Assembly: GCF_015711475.1 (NCBI RefSeq)
Contig: NZ_CP065027.1
Span: forward strand, 248,001-312,000
Source of the DNA: Actinomyces trachealis
GTDB taxonomy: Bacteria > Actinomycetota > Actinomycetes > Actinomycetales > Actinomycetaceae
Reading direction: 5' to 3'
Length of the DNA: 64,000 bases
Below are positions 54,348-62,463 of this stretch, piece after piece. Below the pieces are notes generated by a model that worked only from the letters and a program-made list of their open reading frames with translations, was not told the DNA's origin and made no database searches. Numbering within the stretch: position 1 is the first letter of the stretch; each line of letters starts with the position of its first letter. Made by a program: the position numbers and the translations under genes.

Positions 54348-55601
54348 GTGAAGATCCTGCTCTTGGGCTCCGGCGCGCGCGAGCACGCCCTGGCCCGTGC
54401 TCTCGCCTCAGACCCCGCTACCACCGAACTCGTCGTCGCCCCAGGGAACCCGGGGACCGCCGCGATTGCCACGAACCTCCTCATCGACCCGACTGCCCCG
54501 GAGGAGGTGGTCGAGCTGGCCACTCAGATGGGTGCGGACCTGGTGGTGGTCGGCCCCGAGGCCCCACTGGTTGCGGGCGTCGCCGACACCTTGCGTCAGG
54601 CTGGCATCCCCACCTTCGGCCCAGGCGCGGAAGCATCCCGTCTGGAAGGTTCCAAAGCTTTCGCCAAGGAGGTCATGGCTGCCGTGGGTGTGCCCACAGC
54701 CGAGGTCGCCGTTTGCACCACCCGCGAGGAGCTGGAAGTCGCCCTAGACCGCTTCGGCGCGCCGCACGTCGTCAAGGACGATGGCCTAGCTGCCGGTAAG
54801 GGCGTCGTCGTCACCTCTGAGCGTGCCGCCGCCCTGGAGCACGGCCTAGCCTGCCTGGCCAAGGAGGGCGGGCGGGTCGTCGTCGAGGACTATCTGGACG
54901 GCCCGGAGGTCTCCCTGTTCTGCGTCTGCGACGGCGCCACGGTGCGCCCTCTGGCCCCGGCCCAGGACTTCAAGCGCCTGGGCGACGGCGACGCTGGCCC
55001 CAACACCGGCGGCATGGGCTCCTACACGCCTCTGACGTGGGCGCCCGAGGACCTGAGTGAGCAGGTCGTCCGTGAGATCGCCCAGCCCGTGGTGGACGAG
55101 CTAGCCCGCCGCGGCACCCCCTTTACTGGACTGCTCTACTGCGGCCTGGCGCTGACCAGCAAGGGCCTGCGCGTCGTGGAGTTCAACGTGCGCTTCGGCG
55201 ACCCCGAAACCCAGGCCGTGCTCGCGCGCCTGACCTCCTCCCTGCCCGAGCTGCTCCACGCCGCCGCCACCGGGCACCTAGCCGACACCCCCGGCCCCAC
55301 CTGGTCCCAGCAGGCCGCCGTCGACGTCGTCCTGGCGGCCCCCGGCTACCCCGGCACGGTCACCACCGGTGGCGTCATCACGGGGGTTGAGGCGGCCGAG
55401 GCTGTGGAAGGCGTGCACGTCCTGCACGCGGGCACGGGTCTGAGTGACGACGGCGACCTGGTGGCCACGGGCGGGCGCGTACTGTCCATTGTGGCGCTGG
55501 GCGACGACGTCGCGCAGGCCCGCCAGCGCGCCTACGAGGCCGTCTCGCGCCTGCACCTGGACGGCGCTCAGTACCGCACGGATATCGCCGCCGGTCGCTG
55601 A
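54348..55601 (+). CDS. purD: Phosphoribosylamine-glycine ligase
   Basis: Second step of purine synthesis, joining glycine to phosphoribosylamine with ATP. The N-terminus 'MKILLLGSGAREHALARALA' is diagnostic. Also present are 'PTFGPGAEASRLEGSKAFAK', the ATP-grasp 'PHVVKDDGLAAGKGVVV', and 'NTGGMGSYTP' and 'VEFNVRFGDPETQAVL'. At 417 residues the length is normal. It starts with GTG 54348, without a ribosome site. TAGGCT just upstream (ending 8 bases before the GTG) could be a -10 box for a leaderless transcript. Confidence 0.97.
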   Translation: MKILLLGSGAREHALARALASDPATTELVVAPGNPGTAAIATNLLIDPTAPEEVVELATQMGADLVVVGPEAPLVAGVADTLRQAGIPTFGPGAEASRLEGSKAFAKEVMAAVGVPTAEVAVCTTREELEVALDRFGAPHVVKDDGLAAGKGVVVTSERAAALEHGLACLAKEGGRVVVEDYLDGPEVSLFCVCDGATVRPLAPAQDFKRLGDGDAGPNTGGMGSYTPLTWAPEDLSEQVVREIAQPVVDELARRGTPFTGLLYCGLALTSKGLRVVEFNVRFGDPETQAVLARLTSSLPELLHAAATGHLADTPGPTWSQQAAVDVVLAAPGYPGTVTTGGVITGVEAAEAVEGVHVLHAGTGLSDDGDLVATGGRVLSIVALGDDVAQARQRAYEAVSRLHLDGAQYRTDIAAGR

Positions 55602-55717
55602 GCAGGCGGGATGCCCGCACCCGCCAATTGGTTTGGGACGCACCCTAGGGGCGTCCCCATGCGGGCTCCGTTTCCAGCAAATGACGGGCTCGCATAGGCC
55701 AGTGGCAGGATGAAGGC

Positions 55718-56641
55718 ATGAGCGATGCCGCCAAGCCCGTACCTCCTACCGCTGTCACCGTCCCTGGCTGGACCCACGTGTCCTCCGGGAAGGTCCGCGA
55801 CGTCTACGCCCCCGCCGACGACGCCCCCTGGGCCAGCAAGGACGTGCTGCTGGTGGTGGCCTCCGACCGCATCAGCGCCTACGACTACATCCTGACCACA
55901 CCGGTGCCGGACAAGGGCAAGGTGCTCACGGCGATGTCGGCCTGGTGGTTCGAGCAGCTGGCGGACATCGTGCCGAACCACATGGTCTCGGTGACGGACG
56001 TGCCTGCTGAGGTGGCCGGGCGCGCCATGATATGCCAGCGCCTGAGCATGTACCCGGTGGAGTGTGTGGCCCGCGGCTACCTCACCGGCTCCGGCCTAGC
56101 CGAGTACCGCCAGCACGGCACCGTCTGCGGCCTACCTCTACCTGAGGGCCTCACCGAGGCATCCCGCCTGCTCGAGCCCATCTTCACCCCCGCCGCCAAA
56201 GCGGAGCTGGGCGACCACGACGAGAACGTCTCCTTCGAGCGGGTGGTCGAGATGGTCGGTGAGCTGACGGCGACGGCCCTGCGCGAGGTGACGCTCGCCC
56301 TCTACTCGCGGGCGGCCGAGATCGCGCGCGAGCGCGGCATCATCCTGGCGGACACGAAGTTCGAGCTGGGTGCGGGCGCAGACGGCGCCCTGGTGCTGGG
56401 CGATGAGGTGCTGACCCCGGACTCCTCGCGGTTCTGGCCTGCCGACGAGTGGGCCCCGGGCCAGGTGACGCCGTCCTTCGACAAGCAGTTCGTGCGCGAC
56501 TGGCTGACCAGCCCGGCCTCGGGCTGGGACCGGGCCTCGGGCAAGGAGCCGCCGACGCTGCCAGAGCAGGTGGTCGAGCGCACGCGCGCCCGCTACCTGG
56601 AGGCCTACGAGCGCCTGACGGGCGAGCCGCTGGGGCTGTGA
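55718..56641 (+). CDS. purC: SAICAR synthetase
   Basis: Joins CAIR and aspartate in purine synthesis. It has '[17 protein letters not shown]', '[13 protein letters not shown]', '[20 protein letters not shown]' (substrate site), '[20 protein letters not shown]' and '[11 protein letters not shown]', all family hallmarks. At 307 residues it is of the longer actinobacterial/fungal type. A good ribosome site (AGGATGAAGG) precedes ATG 55718. It lies 116 bases after purD on the same strand and is probably partly co-transcribed. Confidence 0.97.
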   Translation: MSDAAKPVPPTAVTVPGWTHVSSGKVRDVYAPADDAPWASKDVLLVVASDRISAYDYILTTPVPDKGKVLTAMSAWWFEQLADIVPNHMVSVTDVPAEVAGRAMICQRLSMYPVECVARGYLTGSGLAEYRQHGTVCGLPLPEGLTEASRLLEPIFTPAAKAELGDHDENVSFERVVEMVGELTATALREVTLALYSRAAEIARERGIILADTKFELGAGADGALVLGDEVLTPDSSRFWPADEWAPGQVTPSFDKQFVRDWLTSPASGWDRASGKEPPTLPEQVVERTRARYLEAYERLTGEPLGL

Positions 56642-56720
56642 GAGCGGGGGCTGTGAGTCAGAGCCGCCGCCGGGGCTGCGGGCCGACTGGTCGCGCAGCC
56701 GACCCGACTGGCGGCATGCC

Positions 56721-58121
56721 CTACTGGTAGCGCAGCACCACCGGCAGGACGAGGGCAACGATGAGGCACCACGCGCTGAAGACGGGCACGGCGAGGCACT
56801 GCCAACGCGCCAGTGCCAGCGACGTGCGGGAGCGGTGGATGACGCCCACGTAGTGCCAGGCGGAGCCCGCCAGGTGGAGGAGCAGGAGGAGGTTGAGCCC
56901 GAGGGTCGCCACCTTGTTGGGGGTCGCGCCCCACACGAGCAGCCGCTCGGACATCGCCCACAGCATGATGAGGTCGACGGCGAGGGCGGCGAGGATCATC
57001 GCCAGGTGCATCCGCTCCAGCAGCCCGGCGCGGGCCTCGGGGGCGCGCGCGGAGACGGTGAACAGGACGATCCCGGCGACGACGACGAGGAGCAGGTCGA
57101 AGCCGATGAGGGTGCCGCGTTCGACGTTCCGCGGCCCACCGCTGATAACGACGACGAGGAGGAACCCGAGCAGGGCGAGGGTGAGGAAGGGGGTGAGGAC
57201 GGCGGTGAGCACCGGCGCCATGTTCTCCATGGCGCTGCGCTTGAGGGTCACGAGCCACGCGACGACGAGGACGGCGCCAGCGGCGCACACGGGGATGACC
57301 CAACTGAGTGCGGTGTCGAGGACCGAATAGTCCCACACAGTGAGGAAGGCGGCGCCGAGGAGTGCGACGAGTGCGCCGCCCGCCATGGCGATGAGGACGT
57401 AGTAGATGACGGACTCCCCGAGGAATCGCAGCCAGTCCATCCACGCCTCGACCCGCAGCCAGCGGCCGCCAAGGTAGGCGGCGCCGGTGAGCAGGAGCAG
57501 CGCTACGGGCAGGTGGACAGTGGTGAGCAGGAGGCTCTGCGACTGATCGTCCAGCGGCAGGACATTGACGACGACGGCGCTGATGACGCCGGTGACGGCC
57601 AGGGCGATGAGCCCGCCGCGACCTGCGGGGCTGTGCCACGCCCGGGAGCGGATGGCGAGGTAGGCGGCGAGGAAGGGCAGGACGAGGAAGGAGATGTTGA
57701 GGGCGTAGAAGACATCTAGATCGGGCAGGTGCAGCTCGGCGGGCAGACGCACGGCCAGCCCGGCACCGAGTCCGAGAAGGATCGCGAGCCAGGGCCCGCG
57801 GGCGGTCGGCCCGGCCTGCGCCTCGCCGTCGGCGGTGGAGCGGGCGACGGCGAGGCGGTGCCACAGACGCTCGGCGTGAATCTGGGCGTACTCACGGGCG
57901 ACGGCGTCCTGTTCGCCCAGCCGTCGCATAGCGATGAGGAAGGCCTCGTCCTCGGTGAGGCCGACGGCGCGCAGGTCCGCAGCCTGGTCGAGCAGGTGGC
58001 TCTCAAGCTCGGCGACGTCGTCGGCGGTCATGGCGGGGCGCGCGAGCATGAGGGTGCGCCAGGCGGCGAGCTGCTCGGCGGCCGTCTCCGGTGAGGCTGG
58101 GGGAGTGGATGGGGTGCTCAT
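56721..58121 (-). CDS. Polytopic membrane protein with HAAS/permease-prefix domain
   Basis: A 466-residue protein. The first ~90 residues form a helical domain ('TADDVAELESHLLDQAADLR' with LTEDEAFLIAMRRLGEQDAVA) typical of the HAAS or permease-prefix domain found with PadR regulators. About eleven hydrophobic helices with short loops follow. ATG 58121 overlaps the padR stop by 4 bases. The pair is a known arrangement: PadR represses, and the membrane protein acts in an unknown way on a partner or the envelope. No ATPase is encoded with it. It converges on purC. Confidence 0.82.
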   Translation of the reverse strand: MSTPSTPPASPETAAEQLAAWRTLMLARPAMTADDVAELESHLLDQAADLRAVGLTEDEAFLIAMRRLGEQDAVAREYAQIHAERLWHRLAVARSTADGEAQAGPTARGPWLAILLGLGAGLAVRLPAELHLPDLDVFYALNISFLVLPFLAAYLAIRSRAWHSPAGRGGLIALAVTGVISAVVVNVLPLDDQSQSLLLTTVHLPVALLLLTGAAYLGGRWLRVEAWMDWLRFLGESVIYYVLIAMAGGALVALLGAAFLTVWDYSVLDTALSWVIPVCAAGAVLVVAWLVTLKRSAMENMAPVLTAVLTPFLTLALLGFLLVVVISGGPRNVERGTLIGFDLLLVVVAGIVLFTVSARAPEARAGLLERMHLAMILAALAVDLIMLWAMSERLLVWGATPNKVATLGLNLLLLLHLAGSAWHYVGVIHRSRTSLALARWQCLAVPVFSAWCLIVALVLPVVLRYQ

Positions 58122-58549
58122 GCTCTCTCTTTCGGGCGAGGCCCTGGGGTGGGGGCGGTTGACGAGGGGGCGCCCGGGGTGGCGCTCGGGACAGTGGCGT
58201 GGGCGGGGGTGGCGGCAGCGCTCGCGGCCTTGCGCAGGGCGCTGATGGTCCGGGCGGCGAGGCGCCACTGGGCCTCGAAGGAGGCGAGTTCGGCGGCGCC
58301 GTCGGGGCTAAGGGCGTAGTACTTGCGTCGCCGACCGGAGTCGGCCACACCCCACTGGGCGGTGATGTGCCCGGCGCGCTCAAGGCGGTGGAGGAGAGGG
58401 TAGAGGAGTCCCTCGGACCACTCAAGCTGGCCGTCGGAAGCCTCGGCGATGCGGCGCAGGATCGAGTAGCCGTAGTCGGGGCCGGTGGATAGCACGAGCA
58501 AGACCATCGGGGTTGCCGAGGCGGCGACGAGGTCCTTGGACAGCTTCAT
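58118..58549 (-). CDS. PadR-family transcriptional regulator
   Basis: A 143-residue PadR repressor. The winged helix-turn-helix is 'YGYSILRRIAEASDGQLEWS' with EGLLYPLLHRLERAGHI, and the wing is 'RRRKYYALSPDGAAELASF'. ATG 58549 sits behind GGAGGTGATC, a near-perfect ribosome site. A further ATG upstream at 58573 is less likely. A low-complexity Ala/Pro/Thr tail ends the protein. A near-symmetrical stretch TACCTAATATCACTAGGTAT in the promoter region (58580-58599 read on the minus strand) could be its operator. Confidence 0.92.
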   Translation of the reverse strand: MKLSKDLVAASATPMVLLVLSTGPDYGYSILRRIAEASDGQLEWSEGLLYPLLHRLERAGHITAQWGVADSGRRRKYYALSPDGAAELASFEAQWRLAARTISALRKAASAAATPAHATVPSATPGAPSSTAPTPGPRPKERA

Positions 58550-58579
58550 GATCACCTCCGGTCGGACGGACACGCCAAT

Positions 58580-58599
58580 ACCTAGTGATATTAGGTATC
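58580..58599 (-). promoter_or_regulatory. Candidate PadR operator/promoter
   Basis: ATACCTAGTGATATTAGGTAT (58579-58599) holds the inverted arms ATACCTA and TAGGTAT with 7 bases between, about 30 bases before the padR start. It is AT-rich in a GC-rich setting, so it may also include the promoter -10. PadR operators often have such arms. Confidence 0.5.
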
Positions 58600-58706
58600 G
58601 GCAACTCAGAAGTGCAAAGTCTGCGCGTCAACACCGGTGGGCGCACCCGCCGCCACGCACGGGTAGAGTCGTGCCCGTACCCCCACCCGCCCACCCAGGA
58701 GTACTG

Positions 58707-58964
58707 ATGGGACGCATCATCGTCGAGGTCATGCCCAAGCCTGAGATCCTTGACCCCCAGGGCAAGGCCGTTGTGGGGAGCCTGCCGCGGCTTGGCTTCG
58801 ACCAGTTCACCGCCGTGCGCCAGGGCCGCCGCTTCGAGCTGACGGTGGAGGGGCCGGTGACCGACGAGCACCTGGCCGCCGCGACGGAGGCCGCCGGGAA
58901 ACTCCTGTCCAACCCCATCATTGAGGACGTCGTGTCCGTGCGGGCCGACAGCGAGGAGTCCTGA
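58707..58964 (+). CDS. purS: FGAM synthase subunit PurS
   Basis: The small bridging subunit of formylglycinamide ribonucleotide amidotransferase, which helps ammonia pass from PurQ to PurL. It has 85 residues. '[20 protein letters not shown]' and then [20 protein letters not shown] is the conserved N-terminal half. ATG 58707 lies 6 bases after AGGAG. The stop overlaps the purQ start (TGATG), coupling the two. Confidence 0.96.
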   Translation: MGRIIVEVMPKPEILDPQGKAVVGSLPRLGFDQFTAVRQGRRFELTVEGPVTDEHLAAATEAAGKLLSNPIIEDVVSVRADSEES

Positions 58965-59662
58965 TGGCCCGCATCGGCGTCATCACCTTCCCCGGCACGC
59001 TGGACGACGTCGATGCCCTGCGCGCGGTGCGCCTGGCCGGGGCTGATCCCGTCTCGCTGTGGCACAAGGACGCAGACCTGCACAGTGTCGACGCCGTCGT
59101 CGTGCCCGGCGGCTTCTCCTACGGCGACTACCTGCGCTGCGGCGCCATCGCCCGCTTCGCCCCCGTCATGGACGAGGTCATCGCCGCCGCTGAGAAGGGC
59201 ATGCCCGTACTCGGTATCTGCAATGGCTTCCAAGTGCTCACCGAAGCTCACCTTCTGCCTGGTGCCCTGATTCGCAACGACCACCAGAAGTTCATCTGCC
59301 GTGAGCAGCGTCTGCGCGTGGAGTCCACCAGCACCGCCTGGACCGCCGACTTCACCGAGGGTGAGGAGATCACCGTCCCCATGAAGAACGGGGAAGGCAA
59401 CTTCATCGCCTCTGACGCCGAGCTTGACCGCCTGGAGGGTGAGGGTCTGGTGGTCTTCCGCTACCTGGGTGGCAACCCCAACGGCTCTGCCCGAGACATC
59501 GCTGGTGTGCGCAACGCGCACGGCAACGTGGTCGGCCTGATGCCCCACCCTGAGCACGCCGTGGAACCCGGTTTCGGCCCCGACTCCGCCGCTGGCCCAC
59601 GCACCGGCGTGGATGGCCTCAAGGTCTTCACTTCGGCACTGCACTCACTGCTCACTGTCTGA
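58964..59662 (+). CDS. purQ: FGAM synthase subunit PurQ
   Basis: The glutaminase subunit releasing ammonia for PurL. The class I amidotransferase nucleophile Cys86 lies in '[13 protein letters not shown]', and His/Glu of the triad in '[10 protein letters not shown]'. '[20 protein letters not shown]' is the usual PurQ stretch. At 232 residues the length is normal. It is coupled to purS. purL does not follow directly but lies 2.8 kb downstream, beyond a DnaA-box region, an opposite-strand glycosyltransferase and a TM2 gene. Confidence 0.97.
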   Translation: MARIGVITFPGTLDDVDALRAVRLAGADPVSLWHKDADLHSVDAVVVPGGFSYGDYLRCGAIARFAPVMDEVIAAAEKGMPVLGICNGFQVLTEAHLLPGALIRNDHQKFICREQRLRVESTSTAWTADFTEGEEITVPMKNGEGNFIASDAELDRLEGEGLVVFRYLGGNPNGSARDIAGVRNAHGNVVGLMPHPEHAVEPGFGPDSAAGPRTGVDGLKVFTSALHSLLTV

Positions 59663-59677
59663 ACTCCAGCAGCACCG

Positions 59678-59721
59678 CTCGCGCGACCCCGCCACCAAGC
59701 CCGGTGGCGGGGTCGCGCGAG
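59678..59721 (+). terminator. purQ terminator
   Basis: A perfect 19-base stem (59678-59696 with 59703-59721, starting CTCGCGCGACCCCGCCACC) with a 6-base loop, 15 bases after the purQ stop. It is the longest perfect stem in the window. The first perfect DnaA box starts at the next base. Confidence 0.85.
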
Positions 59722-60110
59722 TTATCCACACCTCTCCTTGCGGTCTTGATAAGCAGTGCTTGTGCTTGTGGAGAACTTGCCGGTTTCGTGATCTTGCCGT
59801 TACTTTTTGTCCGCCTCGCCGAGGCCGTACGTGGCCCGTGTGACTTCTGTGTGCGGATGAGTTGACTGGGGCATAGCGTCGCCCGTCATGATCAGTGAGA
59901 TCCACACGGCTAACTAATCAACCGCGAAATTTCAAGGATTAGGTCCGGTGGTGTGGCCGTGGTAGTGCCTCAGTAGGCTCACTGGATCGCCCCAACGCAG
60001 ACCACTCAAGCCCATGAGCGGAGTTCCGAAGCGCTTCACACAGAGCAACCGGTGTAATCCCTTCAGTGTTTGCACCTGTGCACAAGGGTGTGGACAGAAC
60101 CTGTGGATAA
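59722..60110. other. DnaA-box-like cluster in convergent gap
   Basis: The gap 59663-60249 between convergent genes holds two perfect DnaA boxes in opposite directions: TTATCCACA at 59722-59730, and its inverse TGTGGATAA at 60102-60110. Weaker matches are TGTGGAGAA (59767-59775, one mismatch), TGTGGACAG (60089-60097) and TGTGCACAA (60077-60085). Between them lies a more AT-rich stretch (59910-59942). No gene fits in the gap. The pattern suits DnaA binding (titration site or control). It is not beside dnaA/dnaN, so calling it the chromosomal origin is not supported. Confidence 0.5.
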
Positions 60111-60249
60111 CTGTCACCAATGGGTGAGCGTAGCAGCCCTTACCGGCCTACCCAAACGCGGTGCCGCCCTGCAAACCAAAAGATCTGCAAGGCGGCACCG
60201 TTACCAGTCTGCGGCCCGGGCTGACGCCCGGCCTGGCCCTCCGCGCGAC

Positions 60250-61674
60250 CTATTCAAGCAGACCCCCCAGGGCATCCAGCACTGCCAGCAGGTGACGGTC
60301 AGGCAGGAACTCGCGACGCACCGCCTCGTGCGCCGCCAGCCCCAGCTCACTCGCCCGCTCCGGCAGGCTCAGCACGTCAGCCACAGCGCTGCCCCATTCG
60401 GCCGCGTCGTTCGGGTCCACCAGCACGCCGGTGACACCATCCGCAATCTGGTCCTGAATACCGCCGACCGCAGAGGCCACCACCGGCAGTTTCTTCCACA
60501 TGGCCTCAGCCACCGTCAGACCAAAGGCCTCAACCAGCGAACGCTGCGTAACCACATCGCTGACGCGCTGCACCGCGTTGACCACGGTGGCATTGACCTC
60601 GCGGTCCCGCGCCGGGACACCCATCACATGAATGCGACTGGCGGCGTGTGGCGGCAAGGTAGAGACCCGCTCAATGATCTGGTCCATCACCGCCTTAGCA
60701 GCAGGCTCCTTGTCCGGGTTCGGGGTGGGGCCGACCAGCAGCAGGTGGGCGTTGCTGGGCAGCTGCTCCGTCTGTGCCGCGAAAGCCTCCACCAACTCCA
60801 AACCACCCTTGAGACGGTCCCACCGCTGTACCTGCGTGATGGTGCGGGCACCCTCTGGCACCTTGCCGCCCACAACCACGAGTTCCTTGTCATCTAGCCC
60901 CCGGAACGCGTCCATGCGGCCGTCCTCCCGCAACAGGGGTACGGCGTCGAAAGGCGGCTTGCCCTCGAACAGGCCCGCCAGGCGCGCCACCGTCCACGAC
61001 TCGTCCAGATCCAGCACCCGGTTCTTGGGGCTCTCCGGGTTGATCGACGGCGCGATGAAGGCGGCGTCATCCGGCGCCACAAAAGCAGGCAGATAGTTGG
61101 GTCGGGACACGATCACCAGGTCCACGTCCTCCAGGTAGCGGTCCAGGAAGGCCCAAGCGATCTGGGCTGCCTCCCCAGGGGAGTCCGTACCTAAGTGGCA
61201 GCGCCACACGACTTTCGCGCCAGCCTGCTTAAACGCCCGGGCCAGACCCGCAGTGGGCGGATCCTCCAGAATCACGACGTCGCCCTCACGCACGTCCTCA
61301 ATGACGTTGTCCGCGTTGGAGGCCAGCACGTGCTCGTAGATGTCCCGCTGCTTGTCCGCGAGTTTCCCGCCGTCGCCATCCTGTCCGTGGATATTCGCGT
61401 GCAGACGCTCCGCGATCTCCCGGAATTCCGCCGGGGCGTCCAGCGTCAGCCAGTGGGTGGTTAGTCCCAGGCCGCGCGCGTAGCCCACGAGCGGGGCCAC
61501 GGTCTCGGCCACACCAGAGCTGGCTGCAGCTGACGGCGTAACCACCCAGATGGTACGCGCGTCCAACAACCCATGGGCCGCATGGACGCCTTCACGCAGG
61601 CGGCGGGTAGCCACCTCATCCAGGTGGCTCTCCAGGTCCGATAGAGGCAGAGGGGCGACGTCGATGGTTCTCAT
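60250..61674 (-). CDS. GT4-family glycosyltransferase, TreT-like
   Basis: A 474-residue GT-B glycosyltransferase. The N-terminal half has 'VVTPSAAASSGVAETVAPLV' and 'GDVVILEDPPTAGLARAFKQ'. The C-terminal GT4 core has 'QRWDRLKGGLELVEAFAAQT', 'DVVTQRSLVEAFGLTVAEAM' (the E-x7-E donor region) and 'LPVVASAVGGIQDQIADGVT'. The order and the 'WRCHLGTDSP' stretch resemble trehalose synthases of the TreT type, which join a nucleotide-glucose to glucose. Another sugar acceptor is possible. AGGAT lies about 8 bases before ATG 61674. It is alone on its strand between purine genes. Confidence 0.75.
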   Translation of the reverse strand: MRTIDVAPLPLSDLESHLDEVATRRLREGVHAAHGLLDARTIWVVTPSAAASSGVAETVAPLVGYARGLGLTTHWLTLDAPAEFREIAERLHANIHGQDGDGGKLADKQRDIYEHVLASNADNVIEDVREGDVVILEDPPTAGLARAFKQAGAKVVWRCHLGTDSPGEAAQIAWAFLDRYLEDVDLVIVSRPNYLPAFVAPDDAAFIAPSINPESPKNRVLDLDESWTVARLAGLFEGKPPFDAVPLLREDGRMDAFRGLDDKELVVVGGKVPEGARTITQVQRWDRLKGGLELVEAFAAQTEQLPSNAHLLLVGPTPNPDKEPAAKAVMDQIIERVSTLPPHAASRIHVMGVPARDREVNATVVNAVQRVSDVVTQRSLVEAFGLTVAEAMWKKLPVVASAVGGIQDQIADGVTGVLVDPNDAAEWGSAVADVLSLPERASELGLAAHEAVRREFLPDRHLLAVLDALGGLLE

Positions 61675-61765
61675 GTAATGATCCTGCCCCGAAATTCTGT
61701 GATGCGAGGCGCTTTCGCTATACTTGTTAGTGCCGCTCGCGCGGCCCTCCTCCTCCCCCCCCGGT

Positions 61766-61795
61766 GACTTGCAGAGACTTGCAGAGACTTGCAGA
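61766..61795. repeat. Three tandem GACTTGCAGA decamers
   Basis: GACTTGCAGA occurs three times in a row (61766, 61776, 61786), with degenerate echoes TCTGCAGAG and CGCAGACTTG just after. They lie in the 270-base gap between divergent genes, 150 bases before the TM2 start. A TATACT stretch lies about 50 bases before the repeats. They may be spaced binding sites (one helical turn each) or slippage product. Confidence 0.8.
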
Positions 61796-61944
61796 TGATC
61801 TGCAGAGCCCCGCAGACTTGTTCGCAGGCATGGGGAGTTAAGCCCTTTGGCAAATTCACCGAAAATCAGGGATGCTGGTACAGGCTACGGCCCATCCTCT
61901 AGGCGCTTCCCACGCCGAGCAGACCACAGATAGGAGACATTTCC

Positions 61945-62349
61945 ATGAGCTACGATCCTTACGGCCAGCCCACCCAGCAGCCCGCGCCCTACCAGCAGGC
62001 CGGTTACGCGGCCAGCCCCTACGCCGCTGGGGTGGCCCCCAAATCCAAGACCACCGCCGCCCTGCTCGCCTTCTTCCTGGGGGGTTTCGGGGCGCACAAC
62101 TTCTACCGGGGTCAGAAGGGGCGCGGCATCGGCCACATTGTCCTCGCTGCCGTCGGCTTCATCATCATGATTATCGCGATCGTCGGTGCTGCCTCCCAGA
62201 TTGACGCAGCAGGCGACATCTCGGACAGCGCTGCTGCTAGCGTAGGCCTAGGCGTTATGGTGGGTTACTTCTTCCTCATCGTCAACGGTATCTGGGCCTT
62301 CGTTGAGTTCATCATGATCCTGATGTCTAACGACGGCTCCCTGCGCTGA
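61945..62349 (+). CDS. TM2 domain-containing protein (second)
   Basis: A 134-residue membrane protein. About 30 residues rich in Gln, Pro, Tyr and Ala ('MSYDPYGQPTQQPAPYQQAG') precede the TM2 pair: 'KSKTTAALLAFFLGGFGAHN' and FYRGQKGRGIGHIVL, with the GAHNFYRG turn. A further helix lies at the end ('LIVNGIWAFVEFIMILM'). AGGAGA lies 9 bases before ATG. It is more distant from the first TM2 protein than simple duplication would give. A strong hairpin follows, separating it from purL. Confidence 0.9.
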   Translation: MSYDPYGQPTQQPAPYQQAGYAASPYAAGVAPKSKTTAALLAFFLGGFGAHNFYRGQKGRGIGHIVLAAVGFIIMIIAIVGAASQIDAAGDISDSAAASVGLGVMVGYFFLIVNGIWAFVEFIMILMSNDGSLR

Positions 62350-62367
62350 GCTAGCGCACAGGCTCCT

Positions 62368-62401
62368 CCGGTCGGCGTCACCTTTGGTTGACGCCGACCG
62401 G
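62368..62401 (+). terminator. Terminator before purL
   Basis: CCGGTCGGCGTCA pairs perfectly with TGACGCCGACCGG (13-base stem, 8-base loop), followed by GCCGTTTTG. It starts 19 bases after the TM2 stop and 63 bases before purL, so purL probably has its own promoter within or after it. Confidence 0.82.
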
Positions 62402-62463
62402 GCCGTTTTGCCCGGGTATCCTCGGCAACGGCCCCCTCCCCTCCGAGCCACAGGAGCCGCCGC

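Noticed and set aside
59722-60110. The DnaA-box cluster as the chromosomal origin
   Set aside because: dnaA, dnaN, rpmH or parAB are not nearby and only two boxes are perfect, so only a weaker claim of a DnaA-binding cluster is made.
61766-61795. A CRISPR array at the decamer repeats
   Set aside because: The units are 10 bases, directly adjacent and without spacers, and there are no cas genes in the window.
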